Assembly: GCF_026914185.1 (NCBI RefSeq)
Contig: NC_070565.1
Location: 7,316,001-7,380,000 of the forward strand
Origin: Puccinia triticina
Lineage: Eukaryota; Basidiomycota; Pucciniomycetes; Pucciniales; Pucciniaceae
Direction of reading: 5' to 3'
DNA: 64,000 nt
The notes under the pieces are model-generated. The model worked only from the letters and a program-made list of their open reading frames with translations. It made no database searches and was not told the origin of the DNA. Of the stretch, positions 17,909 through 29,950 are shown one piece after another (positions within the stretch are counted from its first letter, which is position 1; every line of letters begins with the position of its first letter). The position numbers and the translations under genes were made by a program.

Positions 17909-19204
17909 ATGCCTAAGGGCGGCGGAAAAGGAGCTGGGGCAAAGGTGAGAAAGATTGGTTGACCTTCAAGATGTGAAATTTGGATTATTTCGTTGCTTGA
18001 AAGTGACATGTTGAATGCTATTTCCCAGGCCGCCAAGTCTGCTCATGAAGAACAAGTCAAGCAACAGAAACAGAAGGAGTTGGAGGACGCAGAGGCAGCT
18101 CAATGGGCCGACGGGGCCAAGGAAAGCAAAGTGAGTATTTAGCGCCCGCAGTTAACTTGAAATTTTGAGGCTGCTAACCATCCCGCTTTCCTTCAGGCCA
18201 GTAAGAAAGAGAAAGCAGAAAAGGCGGCAGCTGCCAAAGCTGAGCGAGAGCGCTTGTTGTCAGTCAAGCTTTGCTGAGTGATTGATGAGCTCGTCCGATA
18301 ACTGATCATGTTTTGCACGCCTCCACCCAAACCCCTAGGAAGGAAGAAGAGGAACAAGAAGCTAAGAAAACGACTGCGAAAGCAACAAAACCAGCAGCAT
18401 CCAAGCCAGCCAAAAAGGCAGCATCCGGCCCCTCGTCATCGGCTGTCCCCGAATTCTCTGCCCGCAACATTGTAAGACCCGTTTTGAACATGTATCATAT
18501 CGTTTCCTCGCGGCTTAGGCTAATCTTAGCGCACAATTTCTTTTTAGGATGATGTGCGTTTTCAACGAAATCAAATCACTCTCATCTCATCCCGATCGAT
18601 TCACTCACGAGACCCAATCGTCCATCTCTTACGGTTGATTTGGTGCACTTATTTCTAGGCATTGGATCTGCTGGATATTGCGAACGAGAGAACAGACAAG
18701 GCTAGCTTAGGCGCCAAAGCAGCCAAAGGGGTCGATGCACACCCCGAAAGACGCTTCAAGGCTGCTTTTGAGGCTTACAAAGAGAGTGAAATGCCAGCTC
18801 TTCGGCAAGAGGTCGGCTAATTAGTCTCATAAATTTTGCTTATCTCTCCCTCTCCCTCTCCCCCTCTCTCTCTACCAACTCATAGATCAATTGAGAAACT
18901 GACGAGACCATCTATCTGCTTAACTGATCATGTGTCACTTCCAAAGCAACCGGGACTGAGATTGCAGCAGTACCATGATCAATTATACAAACAGTTTCAG
19001 AAGCACCCCGATAATCCATTCAACCAAGTTACTGTCTCTTATGATGCCACGAAACAAGACAAGGTGGCTGCACTGGAAACCAAGAAGAAGGAAATTGAAG
19101 AAAGGTACTTCACTTTTACTCCTGATGTCATGTTTTGGAAATTTATCATTTTTGGATTTGGTAACTGATGCCTATTTTACTTATTCAGGTTGAAAACCAA
19201 TTGA
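17909..19204 (+). CDS. CCDC124: CCDC124 / Lso2-type ribosome-associated protein (221 aa, 8 exons)
   Basis: Small cytoplasmic protein family that binds ribosomes and is linked to ribosome hibernation and recovery. Exons: 17909-17944, 18029-18130, 18197-18258, 18339-18471, 18548-18553, 18659-18811, 18947-19104, 19189-19204; all join in frame. The N-terminus MPKGGGKGAGAK and the Lys/Glu/Ala-rich coiled coil (about residues 13-85) match the family. The diagnostic C-terminal part includes SARNIDDALDLLDIA, HPERRFKAAFEAYKESEMPALRQE, PGLRLQQYHDQL and HPDNPFNQ. Total length is close to the usual of about 220. Exon 5 is 6 nt and codes for the two Asp residues of the NIDDA motif. The donor after exon 3 (GTCAGT) and the exon 5 donor (GTGCGT) are weaker than the rest. 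The hAT element ends 220 bp upstream of the start. Confidence 0.9.
18548..18553 (+). other. CCDC124: 6-nt microexon of CCDC124
   Basis: GATGAT is bounded by TTTTTAG on the left and GTGCGT on the right. Including it gives NI-DD-ALDLL, as expected for the family. Leaving it out keeps the frame but removes both Asp residues. Confidence 0.75.
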
Positions 19205-19592
19205 TGGTAAGCATGCTCACTCCATGTCATTTTGGTACATGATCAATGTAGAAACTTGCAAGTCTGATGGACTGGAAATTACCCTGATTAATGATGGCTT
19301 ATAAGAATATACCAAGTCTGCATAAATGGTAAAAACAAGCCAAAAAGTGATCCCCCTCTAATTCCTGAGTGTAACAAAGCCTGTGACACCACTAAGCTGT
19401 GGCCCATAGGTGCAAGCGGGGCTTATGACTAACTATGAGATTCTCACATGTGATAATCTTGAAAGTACCTGTAGCATTTTTTCTTCTAGATATGGCTGTT
19501 TTGCATCCAGATACCTGCCTGTGCTTGGGTATCCAAGGCCCTCTTCCCCTAATTCTCAACATCTGCATCCGCTGGTGGACGCCGCTGTGTCT
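19205..19592. other. Downstream flank of CCDC124, no gene seen
   Basis: AT-rich; probable 3' untranslated region and spacer up to an LTR-like insertion. Short ORFs here have no supporting features. Confidence 0.5.
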
Positions 19593-19598
19593 GAGCGG

Positions 19599-19956
19599 TG
19601 TAAGACTCAAAAGTGATTGTGAAATCCTTTTGCTGAATGGAGAAGGGGATGATGGAGGTGCAAACTCTGCCCTTCTATACTATCAGATAACAAGACCCAC
19701 CAAGCTAAGCTTGGCAAGTTTTAATCAAGTGATAGGTCTGGTCTGTTCTGGGGAGAGGAAGATGGAGTCTGGGGTCTGGGGTTCTGGGGGTTCTGGGGGT
19801 TCTGGATCCAAGATGGTAGATTGCAGGATGAGGAAGAGGCTTGGATCTCCAGCCTCTCAAACCTTGAGTATGGTCTGTGACATGTACGTTGTGGTGATTT
19901 GTATAGGCAAGCGTGGTAGAATGTACACTCGGGGATAGTGCTGGCGGGAATGCACA
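19599..19956 (-). repeat. Short solo LTR or LTR fragment
   Basis: The first 150 bp or so from TGTAAGACTC are closely similar to the 3' end of the LTRs at 42609 (same orientation) and 44985 (opposite). They include AAACCCTTTTGCTGAATGG-like and CAAGCTTAGCTTGG-like blocks. It seems to end with CA at 19956. GAGCGG flanks both sides (19593-19598 and 19957-19962), an apparent target duplication. It is shorter than its relatives (358 versus 948-1182 bp) and contains a GGGGTTCTG minisatellite. The right boundary is uncertain. Confidence 0.5.
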
Positions 19957-19962
19957 GAGCGG

Positions 19963-20785
19963 CTCAGGCAGAGTGCATTCCGGTGACAAAAGCACTGAGG
20001 ATGATGTCAGGAAAGCGCACTAAGAAAGCTTACAGAAAGTCACGTGCGGACCGGAATGCACGGATTGCGGATTGGGTATTTGGATCGGAGCAGAAAAGAC
20101 AGGGCTGGACTGTGGCGGATTACACACGTGGACTGGTAGCAGCGGCACGTCAGCAGGTGAGCCACAACAGCCAAAGCGGGTGGAGGCGGTGACAAGAGAC
20201 CGACTGACGGGGGCTAGACAGAGGATGGTGGGAGATCAAGTGTTGGAGAGGAGCGGAGTCTGGGAAAGTGACGTGCGGAATAGCGGGCGGAGCTGGGGGA
20301 CTAGTGCGGGAAAGTGTCAGACGTGCGGGATTGGGTGGGAACAGCGATGTGCGTGGAGGGAAGGACGGGAAAAGGGGGCTCAGGGATTTCTCTTCTTACC
20401 TTATCCTATTATCCTATCATCTTACGGATTACTCATTTTATTGTACTTACAATTATGGACATACTAGAGTTATTAGGAGATTATTTGTGACCTTATCTTT
20501 ATTTTCAAGAGTACTTGTGGATTCTGTGCTTACAGAGTGCAGAGCTTTATTCACTTGTGGATTATTACACTATAGATCAGTCTCAGAGAGGAGTGCTGAA
20601 GGCTAGCGGATAGTAGCAGTGTGGAGCCAAGTTACTGACAATCACACAGCCCGGACATTAATATTCTTGAAGGAGGCGGTTGGCGGACATTTCCACCGAC
20701 TAACCAGCTTTCATTCTCACAACCTGTACTCTATGTACATGTGAGCCTGCGCTGCAGAGCCCATGCTACGGCTCATAACATTATC
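19963..20785 (-). repeat. Possible LTR, minus orientation
   Basis: On the minus strand it would begin TGTTATGAGCCG, immediately preceded by a purine run (AAAGGGGGGATAA, complement of 20786-20797), which has the form of a polypurine tract and LTR start. The other boundary was not identified and no second copy is in the window. Confidence 0.35.
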
Positions 20786-22547
20786 CCCCCTTTAATGCCC
20801 AAGCCGCCCCCTTTTCTGGTTGATCAACGGTTCAGGTTGGTTGTCTTCAAACAAGATCCTTTTGATATATGCTGCCATTCAATTTATTCAAGCTTGTACA
20901 TCTCTTGGCACACAACCTTTTAGATGCTCTTTGGGTCTGGGGAAGTCACCAAACCAACAATATTGAGACACAGGCTTTGCTATCTGAATGGGCGGGGGTC
21001 CAATGCTGCCGCTGTCATTATAGATAATTAAAACGGCTGCTTGGTATGAAGAATAAAATAACTTGTACAGTTTTCAGTTTGGAAACCTGTGAGGATAAGG
21101 AGGATGCACGCTTCCAGGCACTTGCACTGATATATTTTCAGCAGAAAGACAAAGAAAAAACTCTTGGCATGGCACTTTGCCAGCTATCTTGGTTGTGGGA
21201 AAAACCAAATCTTCCAACCGCAATAAAAACAATAAGCTCCTCATGTTTTTCTTGATTTTGCATTCCTTTTTGGTGTCAATGTGGTCAACAGTCTTTCCAA
21301 CCTGATTTAAAACCTCAAGTAAAGTTGATGATTGAAATCAGTCCAAAGTCTTTCAAACGGAATGGAATTAATACCCAAACACCATGGCATGCTAAAGCTG
21401 TGTCTAACTCTTGAAGTCTGACTACTCTGGCTCCTCTTTGCCACCCAATGCGCTAATGCTATACAAAATTGAATGCATTCAGCAGCAACAGACCAGCATT
21501 ACATTTCTGTCTTGTGCACATACTATTACCATGTAGGGATCAAACTATAAAGATATCAGTTGGACATTGTTGCCAACATGAACAACCCTTCCTAACCATA
21601 TTCTGTGAAATATTCTGGCTATTTCCGTACCAGCAGAAACTCTTGGATCCCTCCAGGTATTTATTTGGCTTGCATTATCTGGATCAAGGCCCCTATTTTC
21701 AATTCTGGATTGTGCCTTATGGATTCAGCAAACTCAATAGAGATGAAGGGATTTTCTTTGAGCGCAACAAGCACCACACAATCAACTTTTCCTAAAACAA
21801 ATGAAACCCGCTTATGAACACCTATGGTACCCAGCACCCTTGCACACACTATACCCCTGCAAGAATTCAACTTTCTTATTAACACAGAGCTTTTCATAGT
21901 CAAGTCTGAATGACGGGGACATCATTCAAATTTGGGGGTGGAATTAAAACTTTTCATAGCATATTTTTCTGCCTTTCAGCCTCAAAATTCAGTCTCTCTT
22001 TTGCCTAAACACAAAAATTTTATTTCATACTTCATCAAAGTGCATGGAGTTCTACTGGAAGCACGGTCAATGACAAAGGAGGAGCGCCAACGTCTGGAAC
22101 TTCTAGCATGGATAAGACAAATGGCCTGGATGCAAAATCAAGGACAGCTACGCCACAAGGATAACAACAATTTGGGGGTGGCTTCTCCACACTTTTCTAC
22201 TAGAATTCCTGTTACATTTTCCTTTTACCTTTTATTTTGTCATCTAGATACACCTTTCCATCATCACATTATTCCCCAAACAATGCCCATAATACAAGCA
22301 AGAAAACAATTTATAATTTATTAAAAAGCAATAAAAAAAAACTCTTATTTCTGCCTCCCTTGTTCATAGCTTTTCTCTTCTTCAACTCAACTCAAATTTT
22401 ACGCCAGAAGGAAATCAAACATAAAAAATCTCTGCACAAAAACCAATCAACTTGCCACGTCACAGTCTCCTTTTGCCTTGCCCTATTTTCTTTCTCCTCT
22501 CTTTGTCACACCTCACTCAAGGTTGGATGATGGGGACATCATCTAAT
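20786..22547. other. Unassigned retrotransposon remnant, no intact gene
   Basis: Between two LTR starts pointing in opposite directions. The right part contains three AATTTGGGGGTGG motifs (about 21930, 22170 and 22545), the last directly before the LTR at 22559. The rest looks like decayed 3' non-coding extension. Short ORFs (for example minus 21903-21661) are not recognisable. Confidence 0.4.
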
Positions 22548-22558
22548 TTGGGGGTGGA

Positions 22559-22990
22559 TGTTGTAAGGGTCCGGTGGACCCTCACTGGATAATTAGACAG
22601 GGAAAGTGGACGAGAGGCGCAAGACCGGAGGCCTTTGGGACTTTTTCTAGTTCCAAACTTTGGGGCTTGATTGCAAAGGCCTAGCCGGGAGAGATGTGAA
22701 GGGCAAGATCTCTCTGTAAGTACAACTGGAAACAAAAGGAGAAGGAGGAAAAGGGGGAAGGCTTACCTAGCCGGGAGAGATGTGAAGGGCAAGATCTCTA
22801 CCGGCTAGAACGTGGAAGGGAGTGTAGACTAAATATCAGGTGGATTATGTAATCTTGTGAGACCCCAAAGGAAGGGGCTTACAGATGTGGTGAGCCTAAT
22901 CAAAACTTGATTACATCACTTAGACACTCACGGTGAAGGAATCAGTGCCAAAACCCTCCAGAAATCATCCTGTTACACATAATCCACGCC
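22559..22990 (+). repeat. LTR 5' end preceded by a polypurine tract
   Basis: TGTTGTAAGGGTCCGG follows TTTGGGGGTGGA (22547-22558). Inside, a block CCTAGCCGGGAGAGATGTGA (and following AGGGCAAGATCTCT) occurs twice (about 22681 and 22768). The 3' end was not located, and no partner LTR was found upstream, so the rest of the element is lost or highly diverged. Confidence 0.45.
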
Positions 22991-25590
22991 CACAGACACT
23001 TCATAATAGCCTAGAATCATCTCTACAGGCGCCTCAAACCCTTCAGTATTTGCTTTCATGGATGGCCCTCCACAATGGGTAATAAAATATGTACAAATTC
23101 AGGTTCAAAGTGGGAGAAAGTCCACAATCAAACAGAGCCAGACTATTAGGAAAGACTCCAAGTTTTCACTACATCTTACTCCTCCATATTCCAACAAGGT
23201 ATAACTCTTTCTCAGATGCATGGCGGCTGATGTGCCATGGTTAGGGTTTCCTCTTATGTCATCCCAAGCCCTTGTCCCCTTATTGGAGGCTTTTTGTACC
23301 CTGTTTCCCATCTTTCTCTTTGTCTCAGAACATCTGTTGTCCCCTTAAATGCAGAGCCTTTTGGCCCATTCTGTTTGTCCTCCATCAGATCTTCATTGTC
23401 TCTGGTCACAGTTTAATGTTAGATATCATTAGAAATATACTCACCTTGAAAGAATTACCCTTATATTGGAATACCAGTAAACAGTCTGACTCTACTCATT
23501 TTCCCATCATTCCGTCTAGAAAGCACTATTCTCAATACTTCATCAGCCACACTTTTCTTTAAGATTCCATGCTCTTATTCTTGTTCCATATTACTCTCCC
23601 AACCTGAGAGGAAGCTTTTCACGCACTCATCCCTCTCTAAGCTCTATTCCCCCAAGAGTAGTTCCACACCGGGAAAAAAAAATTCATCAATAAAGTTGAT
23701 GTTTTTCCAACTTGGGATGAGGAAGGTTTTCATGCCCCCCTTCCTCTGAGTTTGTGGTCAAACTCAGACTCCAGGAGGCGCCGCGTGCTGCGGACCCATC
23801 ATCACGCCCCGCACACACGCACACACAAGGAAACAGAACACGCAGGAAACAAGGAACAAAAAAACAAACAAAACTGAACCAAAACCAACCCTCCACACTG
23901 ATCCCATCCAACGTGTGCTGTCAGAAACAACAAAAAATAACAAAACCAAACTGCAAGAAACAAACAAAACAATGACAACATTTGGAGCAGCCTGAAACAC
24001 CTTGAGGGGTTTTTGCCTTGAAGTCCTTCTGCGCGCCGCGCCACCAAATGAAAGCTGACTCTGCATGTACCATAATACACATCACAACGGCACAGGAACG
24101 GCATCCTGCTGCACAAACCGCAATGCGCCGTGTAGAGCAAGGAAATCCCAGTTGATGGAACATCTTGGCAATTATGTAATGAGAGTTGGGTTTGGTATTG
24201 CGCACACATCGGGGGGGGGGGGGGGGAAAGTGTACACATGCCCAACAAACACTATGCCAAATAAACTATTCACACTAACAGACACTTGGAGAACCAATGA
24301 AAAGAACTATTTAAAAATTATTTACAAACTGGGGGGAAAGGGGGAAATAGGTACACTTGAAGAACAACTACTTGCAAAGTCACGCTTGATGGGAAACAGT
24401 AAGCTTGTATTGTGTTTTATTCTGCAAGAATTGCCATCTTGGCCATCACTTTGAGCTTGGTGGGTGGCCAGATATTCTCCATGTCAAGCTGAGAGAAGAA
24501 TTGATCTCCAAATAAGTTTGAATCCAGCTCAGGTATGAGCTTGATTAAACGGTACATAGTCATGCAATACAAGTGCATGAGCCATTGCCTGTTCCAAATT
24601 TCACTCATGCTTGCCTGTAAAAACCGCACCGTCCCCGGAGGTACTGAAGTTTCTCTTCAATCAAAGCCCACTGCCAATTAATATCCCCCGGGACCCAACG
24701 GGCATAGTGAGAAATTGTCTGAATTCTCAGATGAGCAATGCGCGCCCTGAACCTAGTGTTGGTGTGAAGTTCTCCCTCGTTGTTAGGCTACATCCAAGAT
24801 TGCATCTGTATTATCAATACCAGCAAACAGTTAGGACTTTCCGGGTTGTTACAAGCCTCAACTTAAATCAATAATCAAGTCAGTCAAGGTGGGAGCTGGG
24901 TGTGTCAATGGTTGGCCCAAAGGGCTGTGAACTATGCTAAGCAACTGGAAAATGCTGACAAGTGAGCCCCCAACGCTTGCCACACACGCGACGCATGGAT
25001 GCCACTGAAGCGGGACTAAGTAGAGTTCCACAACACTCACGGGTTGTCGAGCTCGAGTGAGCACAATACACACAAACTTTCCACGCGTGGACTTAGTCTG
25101 TCAAGCTCGAGTGAGTACAATCCACGCAAAGGTTCCACACGTGGATTTAGTTTAAACCAAGAACGTTGTGAAGAGCCTCTGCCCCACAAAAGGTCCGCTA
25201 GATCATTTTTAGAATACAACGCCCGTATACCTTGTTTGATACAAAGGACCGGGGCTTTTACTTCTATTCCGCATCTCAACCCTTTTTCCTTTAAAGTTCT
25301 TCTCCTTTACTCCGCCCTCCTCTCACCGCTCCGCATCCTCCTTCAACTCCGCTTCTGTACCAAGCCCCGGACCCAACTCCTTCTCCTCAACCATCTTCCT
25401 TCACTTGCTACCTTTTAAGGTAAGCTAGAGTTTACGAACCACTTTTAGGGTTCAGGTACAACTAAGCTCTACCAGCCCCTCCTCCGGAGGCGCGGCTTTC
25501 TCCTCCCGCTCTGCGGTTGAGTCAAGCGTGTTTTCCTATTTAGGAACTCACCCTTTGTTATTTCCTATTCAGGCGTCGTCACTTTAGAGA
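22991..25590. other. Unassigned intergenic DNA, no gene seen
   Basis: Contains an A/C-rich purine-free stretch with (AC)n-like and CAAAAC motifs (23810-23980), a poly-G run (about 24210-24227), and two copies of a roughly 55-bp unit with AAGCTCGAGTGAG and CACACGTGGA-like motifs (about 25045-25155). Its short ORFs show no recognisable family. Confidence 0.5.
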
Positions 25591-25599
25591 AGCGCCCTG

Positions 25600-25781
25600 A
25601 AACTGGGCCAGCTGGACAGCTGATGCTCAGCTTGCTGAGTATCAGCTGACCCAGGCCAGGGAAAAAGATGGGAATCAGCTTGGACAGGAACAGAGCTGAA
25701 AATCAGCTAGGCTAGGGCCAAAGCTGAGCATCAGCTGAGCCGGGGGCAAGGCTGAGCATCAGCTGTGCCAGGGTCAAAGAT
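25600..25781 (+). repeat. Degenerate tandem repeat with GCTGAGCATCAGCTG core, left part
   Basis: Units of about 25-30 bp, AGCTGAGCATCAGCTG plus GCCAGGG and AAA. The array continues at 30301-30410 on the far side of the copia element, so the copia element inserted into it. GCTGA...TCAGC makes each unit a short hairpin. Confidence 0.7.
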
Positions 25782-25786
25782 GATCA

Positions 25787-26131
25787 TGTTGAGTATAGTA
25801 CTCAGGTTTTTCTTTTGTTTTGTCTGCTTCATCCATGTCACTATCCTGTTATACACATGTCACATCCTGTATGTAGTCTTCCTGAGGCAGCAGGCGTGGA
25901 AGGACCCTTTCATCATCCTTCCATGACTCTTGAACACCGCCCCGTACCGTGCCTGCTGCCCTCAGGTCAGTCTTTCCTTTCTTTTGTTTCTTTTGTTTCT
26001 TTCTGTTCTCCTCTCTCTCTCTTCTTTGTTTTCCATTTCACATCATTCTGATCTGCAATCATCATCCTTCCACGACTCTCAAACACCGCCCCGTACTGTG
26101 CCTGCTGCCCTCAGCCCTGTCCATCTTATCG
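25787..26131 (+). repeat. 5' LTR of the copia element
   Basis: It begins TGTTGAGTATAGTACTCAGG, which holds the palindrome GAGTATAGTACTC, and ends TCTTATCG, where the 3' copy has TCTTATCA. It contains a doubled block, CTTCCA..ACTCT..AACACCGCCC..TGCCTGCTGCCCTCAG. Confidence 0.9.
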
Positions 26132-26199
26132 GGTTATGAGCACCAGCTAGCTCCCGGCTATACTCGCGCATTGCTAGGCGTTAAAAATAGGCATAACAG

Positions 26200-26934
26200 G
26201 TGTTACGAACTCGTGAACTCTACAAGGATCAAACTCTTGCGTCCTCTCGAACTCAAATGTCTACTTCTAAAGACTTCAAACAGGACAACCCCACTCACGC
26301 CGACATCGGCGTCACTCCCCAAATGTCAAACTCCTCTCCAAAAATCTTGATTGCAAGGCTTCCAATCCTTAAAGCTCCGGGTGCCGACTCCAACTACCTA
26401 AACTGGAAGAAGGTCGTGCACCGAGTGTTCAAATCTGCAAAAGTCGATCACGTACTCAACCCGGTAGCGCGCAGTCTTTGTCCAGCCAGTTGGGAAGAGG
26501 ATAACGACCTCGTATGCGCCGTTTTGGTCCAGATTGAGGATGAATCGAACCTTCATCATCTCGCCAACAAGGACAATGCCGCCACTATCTGGAGCGATCT
26601 TTCCCGCACTCATCAAGACTCAACCACAGGCGGCCGCGTGTACTGGATTTGCAAGTTGGTGAACGCCCGCATGGAAGGCAACGACATCAATTCCCACATC
26701 AAAACTCTAGCAAAATCCTACAAGCGTTTGAACTCCCTTGTGTCTCCCGACAAACCTCTCACCCCAGAAGATGTGCACAATGCGGCCCTTCTCAGCTCAA
26801 TTCCCTCAGATTGGCTTCACTGCGTATCCGGTTTGATGAACCAGGAGGACGTCAAGACGGCAACGATTGTTTCCGCTCTAAAGAACGAGGCGATCCGTCG
26901 CAAATCTCAAGGCATGTGGGTTCCTATGAGGTAA
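26200..26934 (+). pseudogene. copia gag-like region
   Basis: A 244-codon frame with a UBN2/gag-like arrangement: LPILKAPGADSNYLNWKKVVHRVF, then IWSDLSRTHQ, MEGNDINSHIKTLAKSYKRL and LLSSIPSDW. The likely first Met of the gag is inside the frame (MSTSKDFKQ, 26256). It runs to a stop at 26932 just after a join to integrase sequence. The CCHC knuckle and protease are absent, so an internal deletion has fused the end of gag to the middle of integrase in another frame. Confidence 0.8.
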
Positions 26935-29749
26935 AATATCGAGAAGGGTATTCCTATTTCATTGCGTTCATCGACGATTACTCCAAGTTTCTAGTAGTCT
27001 ATCCAATGAAATTTAAAAGTGACTCTTTCAATTGCTTCAAGCTCTTCCGAGCCTCTTTTGAGAAAAACGGTGCCCATAAGATCGTAGCCCTCCGTTCAGA
27101 CAACGGAGGGGAGTACATATCAAATGAGTTCTCTTCCTACCTCCTGTCAGCAGGCATCAAACACGAACCGGGGCCTCCGCACTCCCCAGAGCTGAACGGT
27201 GTGGCAGAACGGACAAACCGCACCATCAGTAACCTCGTCAGATCTTCTCTCATCAGTGCACGCACCCCGAAATCTTTTTGGACGGACGCTCTTTGACACG
27301 CCCTTTTTGCTTTCAACTCCTTCCCTTGCAACACCCCGGCAGGCTTTAAATCCCCCATCTCAATTCTAGGACTACAACCGGTTGATCTGTCCTATCTCCA
27401 CCCTTTCGGCTGCCTTGTATGGTACAAGGTACCGGAGGCAAATTGCAAGAAGCTCGACCAGAAGGGAAGGGCTTCCCTACTTCTGTCTTACCTGTCGGAC
27501 GGTAACGGGTACAGAGTCTGGGATCTTGAAAGCCGGTCCGTTGTCAAGTCACGCAATGTAATCTTCAACAATCAGCTCTTCCCATACAGTTCCAAGCTCA
27601 TCTCCCCTTCTCCCACTCTGTCAGTTGAAATCCTGTGGCCGGAATCATCCCACACTGAACGTAAAGAAAATCAACTGCTTCCTGGTCTGCCCATTCCAGT
27701 CAATCCGACGCCTGGTAATCCTTCCCCCTCCCCTAATCCATCTCCTTCTCCCTCTCCCCACTCCCCACCTCTTTGTCCACCAACCCCTGATGCTCCACTA
27801 AACATTCCTCTAAAGCCTAGGTTCGACTGACGCCTCACGGCATCTATACATGCGCCCGGGAATGCTCCCGGGGAACCAGAAAGCATCAACTTGGACTCAG
27901 ATCACTCAACATTGGATCGTCCTGACATTTCTTCCCCCCCCCCTCTGTATCTTCTCCTGATCTTTCCATCATCTCCCTCCCCCCTCTTCCCTCACCTCCT
28001 CCTGTTTCTTCGCCAAAATCTCTTCCTCCTGCTCCTAAGTCTCCATCTCCGTCCAGCTCCCAACCCCCACCTCGATCAAATCCGTCGCCTCCTCCCTCTC
28101 CAAAGCCGCGACTTCCTCCCTCGCCTCCCAGACGCTTGGCTCGTGCTCGCAGAGCCCCCGATCGATATGGAAACTGGGCTAAGAACACGTCAGTGGATTC
28201 CAACATCGACACGCCAAAAACCTGGCGGCAACTCCTCAATTCCCCGAACAAACATTGTTGGTTAAAGGCGGCCGACGAAGAGTTTGCATCCCTCCTGGGC
28301 ATGCAGACTTGGAAACTGGTTCCCCGCCCCGATAAAAGACGGATCATTAAGTCCAAATGGGTATTCAAAATCAAGCGAAGGCCCGACCAAAGTATCCAGA
28401 AACTCAAAGCGCGTTTGGTCACTATGGGTTATTCCCAAGTTCAAGGCTTAGATTACAATGAAGTTTTCTCCCCGACGCTCAGACTGGAGACCCTGCGCTT
28501 AATTCTCAGTCTCCTGGCCAAACGCAACTGGAAGGGCCGTCAAGTTGATTTCAAGACCGCCTTCCTCAACGGCCATCTCAATCAGCCCGTGTACATGGAA
28601 CAACCGCCCGGTTTTGAGGACCCCCTTCACCCTGATTGGGTGTGAAAGGTAAGCCGTTCCCTATACGGCCTGAAACAATCTCCAAGGCAGTGGAACCTGG
28701 AGTTACACAAGGCCCTTCTCAAGCTTGGATGGTCAAACTCGACCTACGACCCCACACTCTACTTCAAACTTAACGGCGGAAATCTTGTCAGGGCTTTAAC
28801 TACTCACGTTGACGACCTCACCATCGTTGGCGAGCCCAAAACCGTTGATTCAATCATTGCGTCCATTGGCCAAAGATTCAAAATAGGTGCCGACGAGGAA
28901 CTTCACCATTTCCTGTCCCTAAAAATCACCCGCAACCTCAAAGACAGGTACATATTCCTAAATCAAGCACATTACATAAAGGAAATGTGTACACGCTTTC
29001 TTGCCGGCGAACACGTGTTGGCACCTACTCCCACTGACTCAACCTTCAAGAATCTTGGCTTGCGTTGTCCCTCTGATCCTCCCTTGTCTGGCCCTTACCC
29101 ACAACTCATTGGATCTCTACTGTGGGTCGCTCAATGTACTTGACCCAACGTCTCATTTGCGGTAAACCGGATGTCTCAACATCTAAGGAATCCGTTGGAT
29201 GCACATTGGCGAGCTGCTGTCCGTGTTCTCAATTATCTGGCGACAACTCAACATTTGAAACTTCGACTCGGAGGTGATCTCACACTCTCCGGTTTCTCTG
29301 ATTCCGACTGGGCCGAAGACCGCGAGGATCGGCGTTCCACCTCAGCATATACCTATTGCATTGGCGACGGTGTGATCTCCTGGAAGTCACGCAAACAGGC
29401 CACTGTCTCCTTATCAAGCACTGAGGCCGAATATAAGGCGCTTTTGGACTTGTGCAAGAAAGGACTGTGGTTGCGGCATCTCCTGACTGAAGTCCGCCTT
29501 TGACCTGACACCGCCATCCCTCTCCATGTAGATAACAAAGGTGCCAAGGCCTTGGCAAAGAACCCTGAACATCACGCCCGCACAAAACACATTCACGCTT
29601 GGTATCATTTCATCCAAGAGTGTGTGCAAGACTCATCTATCTCTCTCCTCCATGTTTCCACCGATGACATGCTTGCGGACATGTTGACCAAACCGCTACC
29701 TCGGGTGGCTCTCGAACACCATTGGCAAATGTTTGGCATCGTTGAATAA
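26920..29749 (+). pseudogene. copia pol remnant: integrase core, RT, RNase H
   Basis: Integrase core: FIAFIDDYSKFLVVYPMKF, RSDNGGEY, PHSPELNGVAERTNRT. RT: DKRRIIKSKWVFKIKR, VDFKTAFLNGHL, SLYGLKQSPRQW, HVDDLTIVGEP. RNase H: SDSDWAEDREDRRSTSAY, SLSSTEAEYKAL, then HARTKHIHAWYHF and DMLADMLTKPLP. In-frame TGA stops lie at 27294, 27828, 28643, 29141 and 29501. Each sits where Trp (TGG) or Arg (CGA) would fit. A frame change occurs between 27830 and 28136, probably in the C-run near 27930. The region is a clear pseudogene. Confidence 0.9.
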
Positions 29750-29950
29750 CTCCCTCTGTTGCGCGTACACAACCCTCCCTCTGGTATCTCCTGTCTCCTT
29801 CCTGTTCTTTCTATCCTGCTCACCTCCTATAATCCCCTTTCCTACTTCTTTTATTTTCTTCTTCTTCTTATCCCTCTTTTTTTTCTCTTGTTTCTTCCTT
29901 TCTTTCTTTCTGCTCTGTTCCTTTCATTCCATGGTCTCAGCAAGGGGGGG

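Noticed and set aside
23764..24248. Minus-strand ORFs of 94-148 codons with hydrophobic stretches
   Set aside because: They arise from an A/C-rich low-complexity region read as Val/Phe/Leu/Cys runs and overlap each other in several frames.
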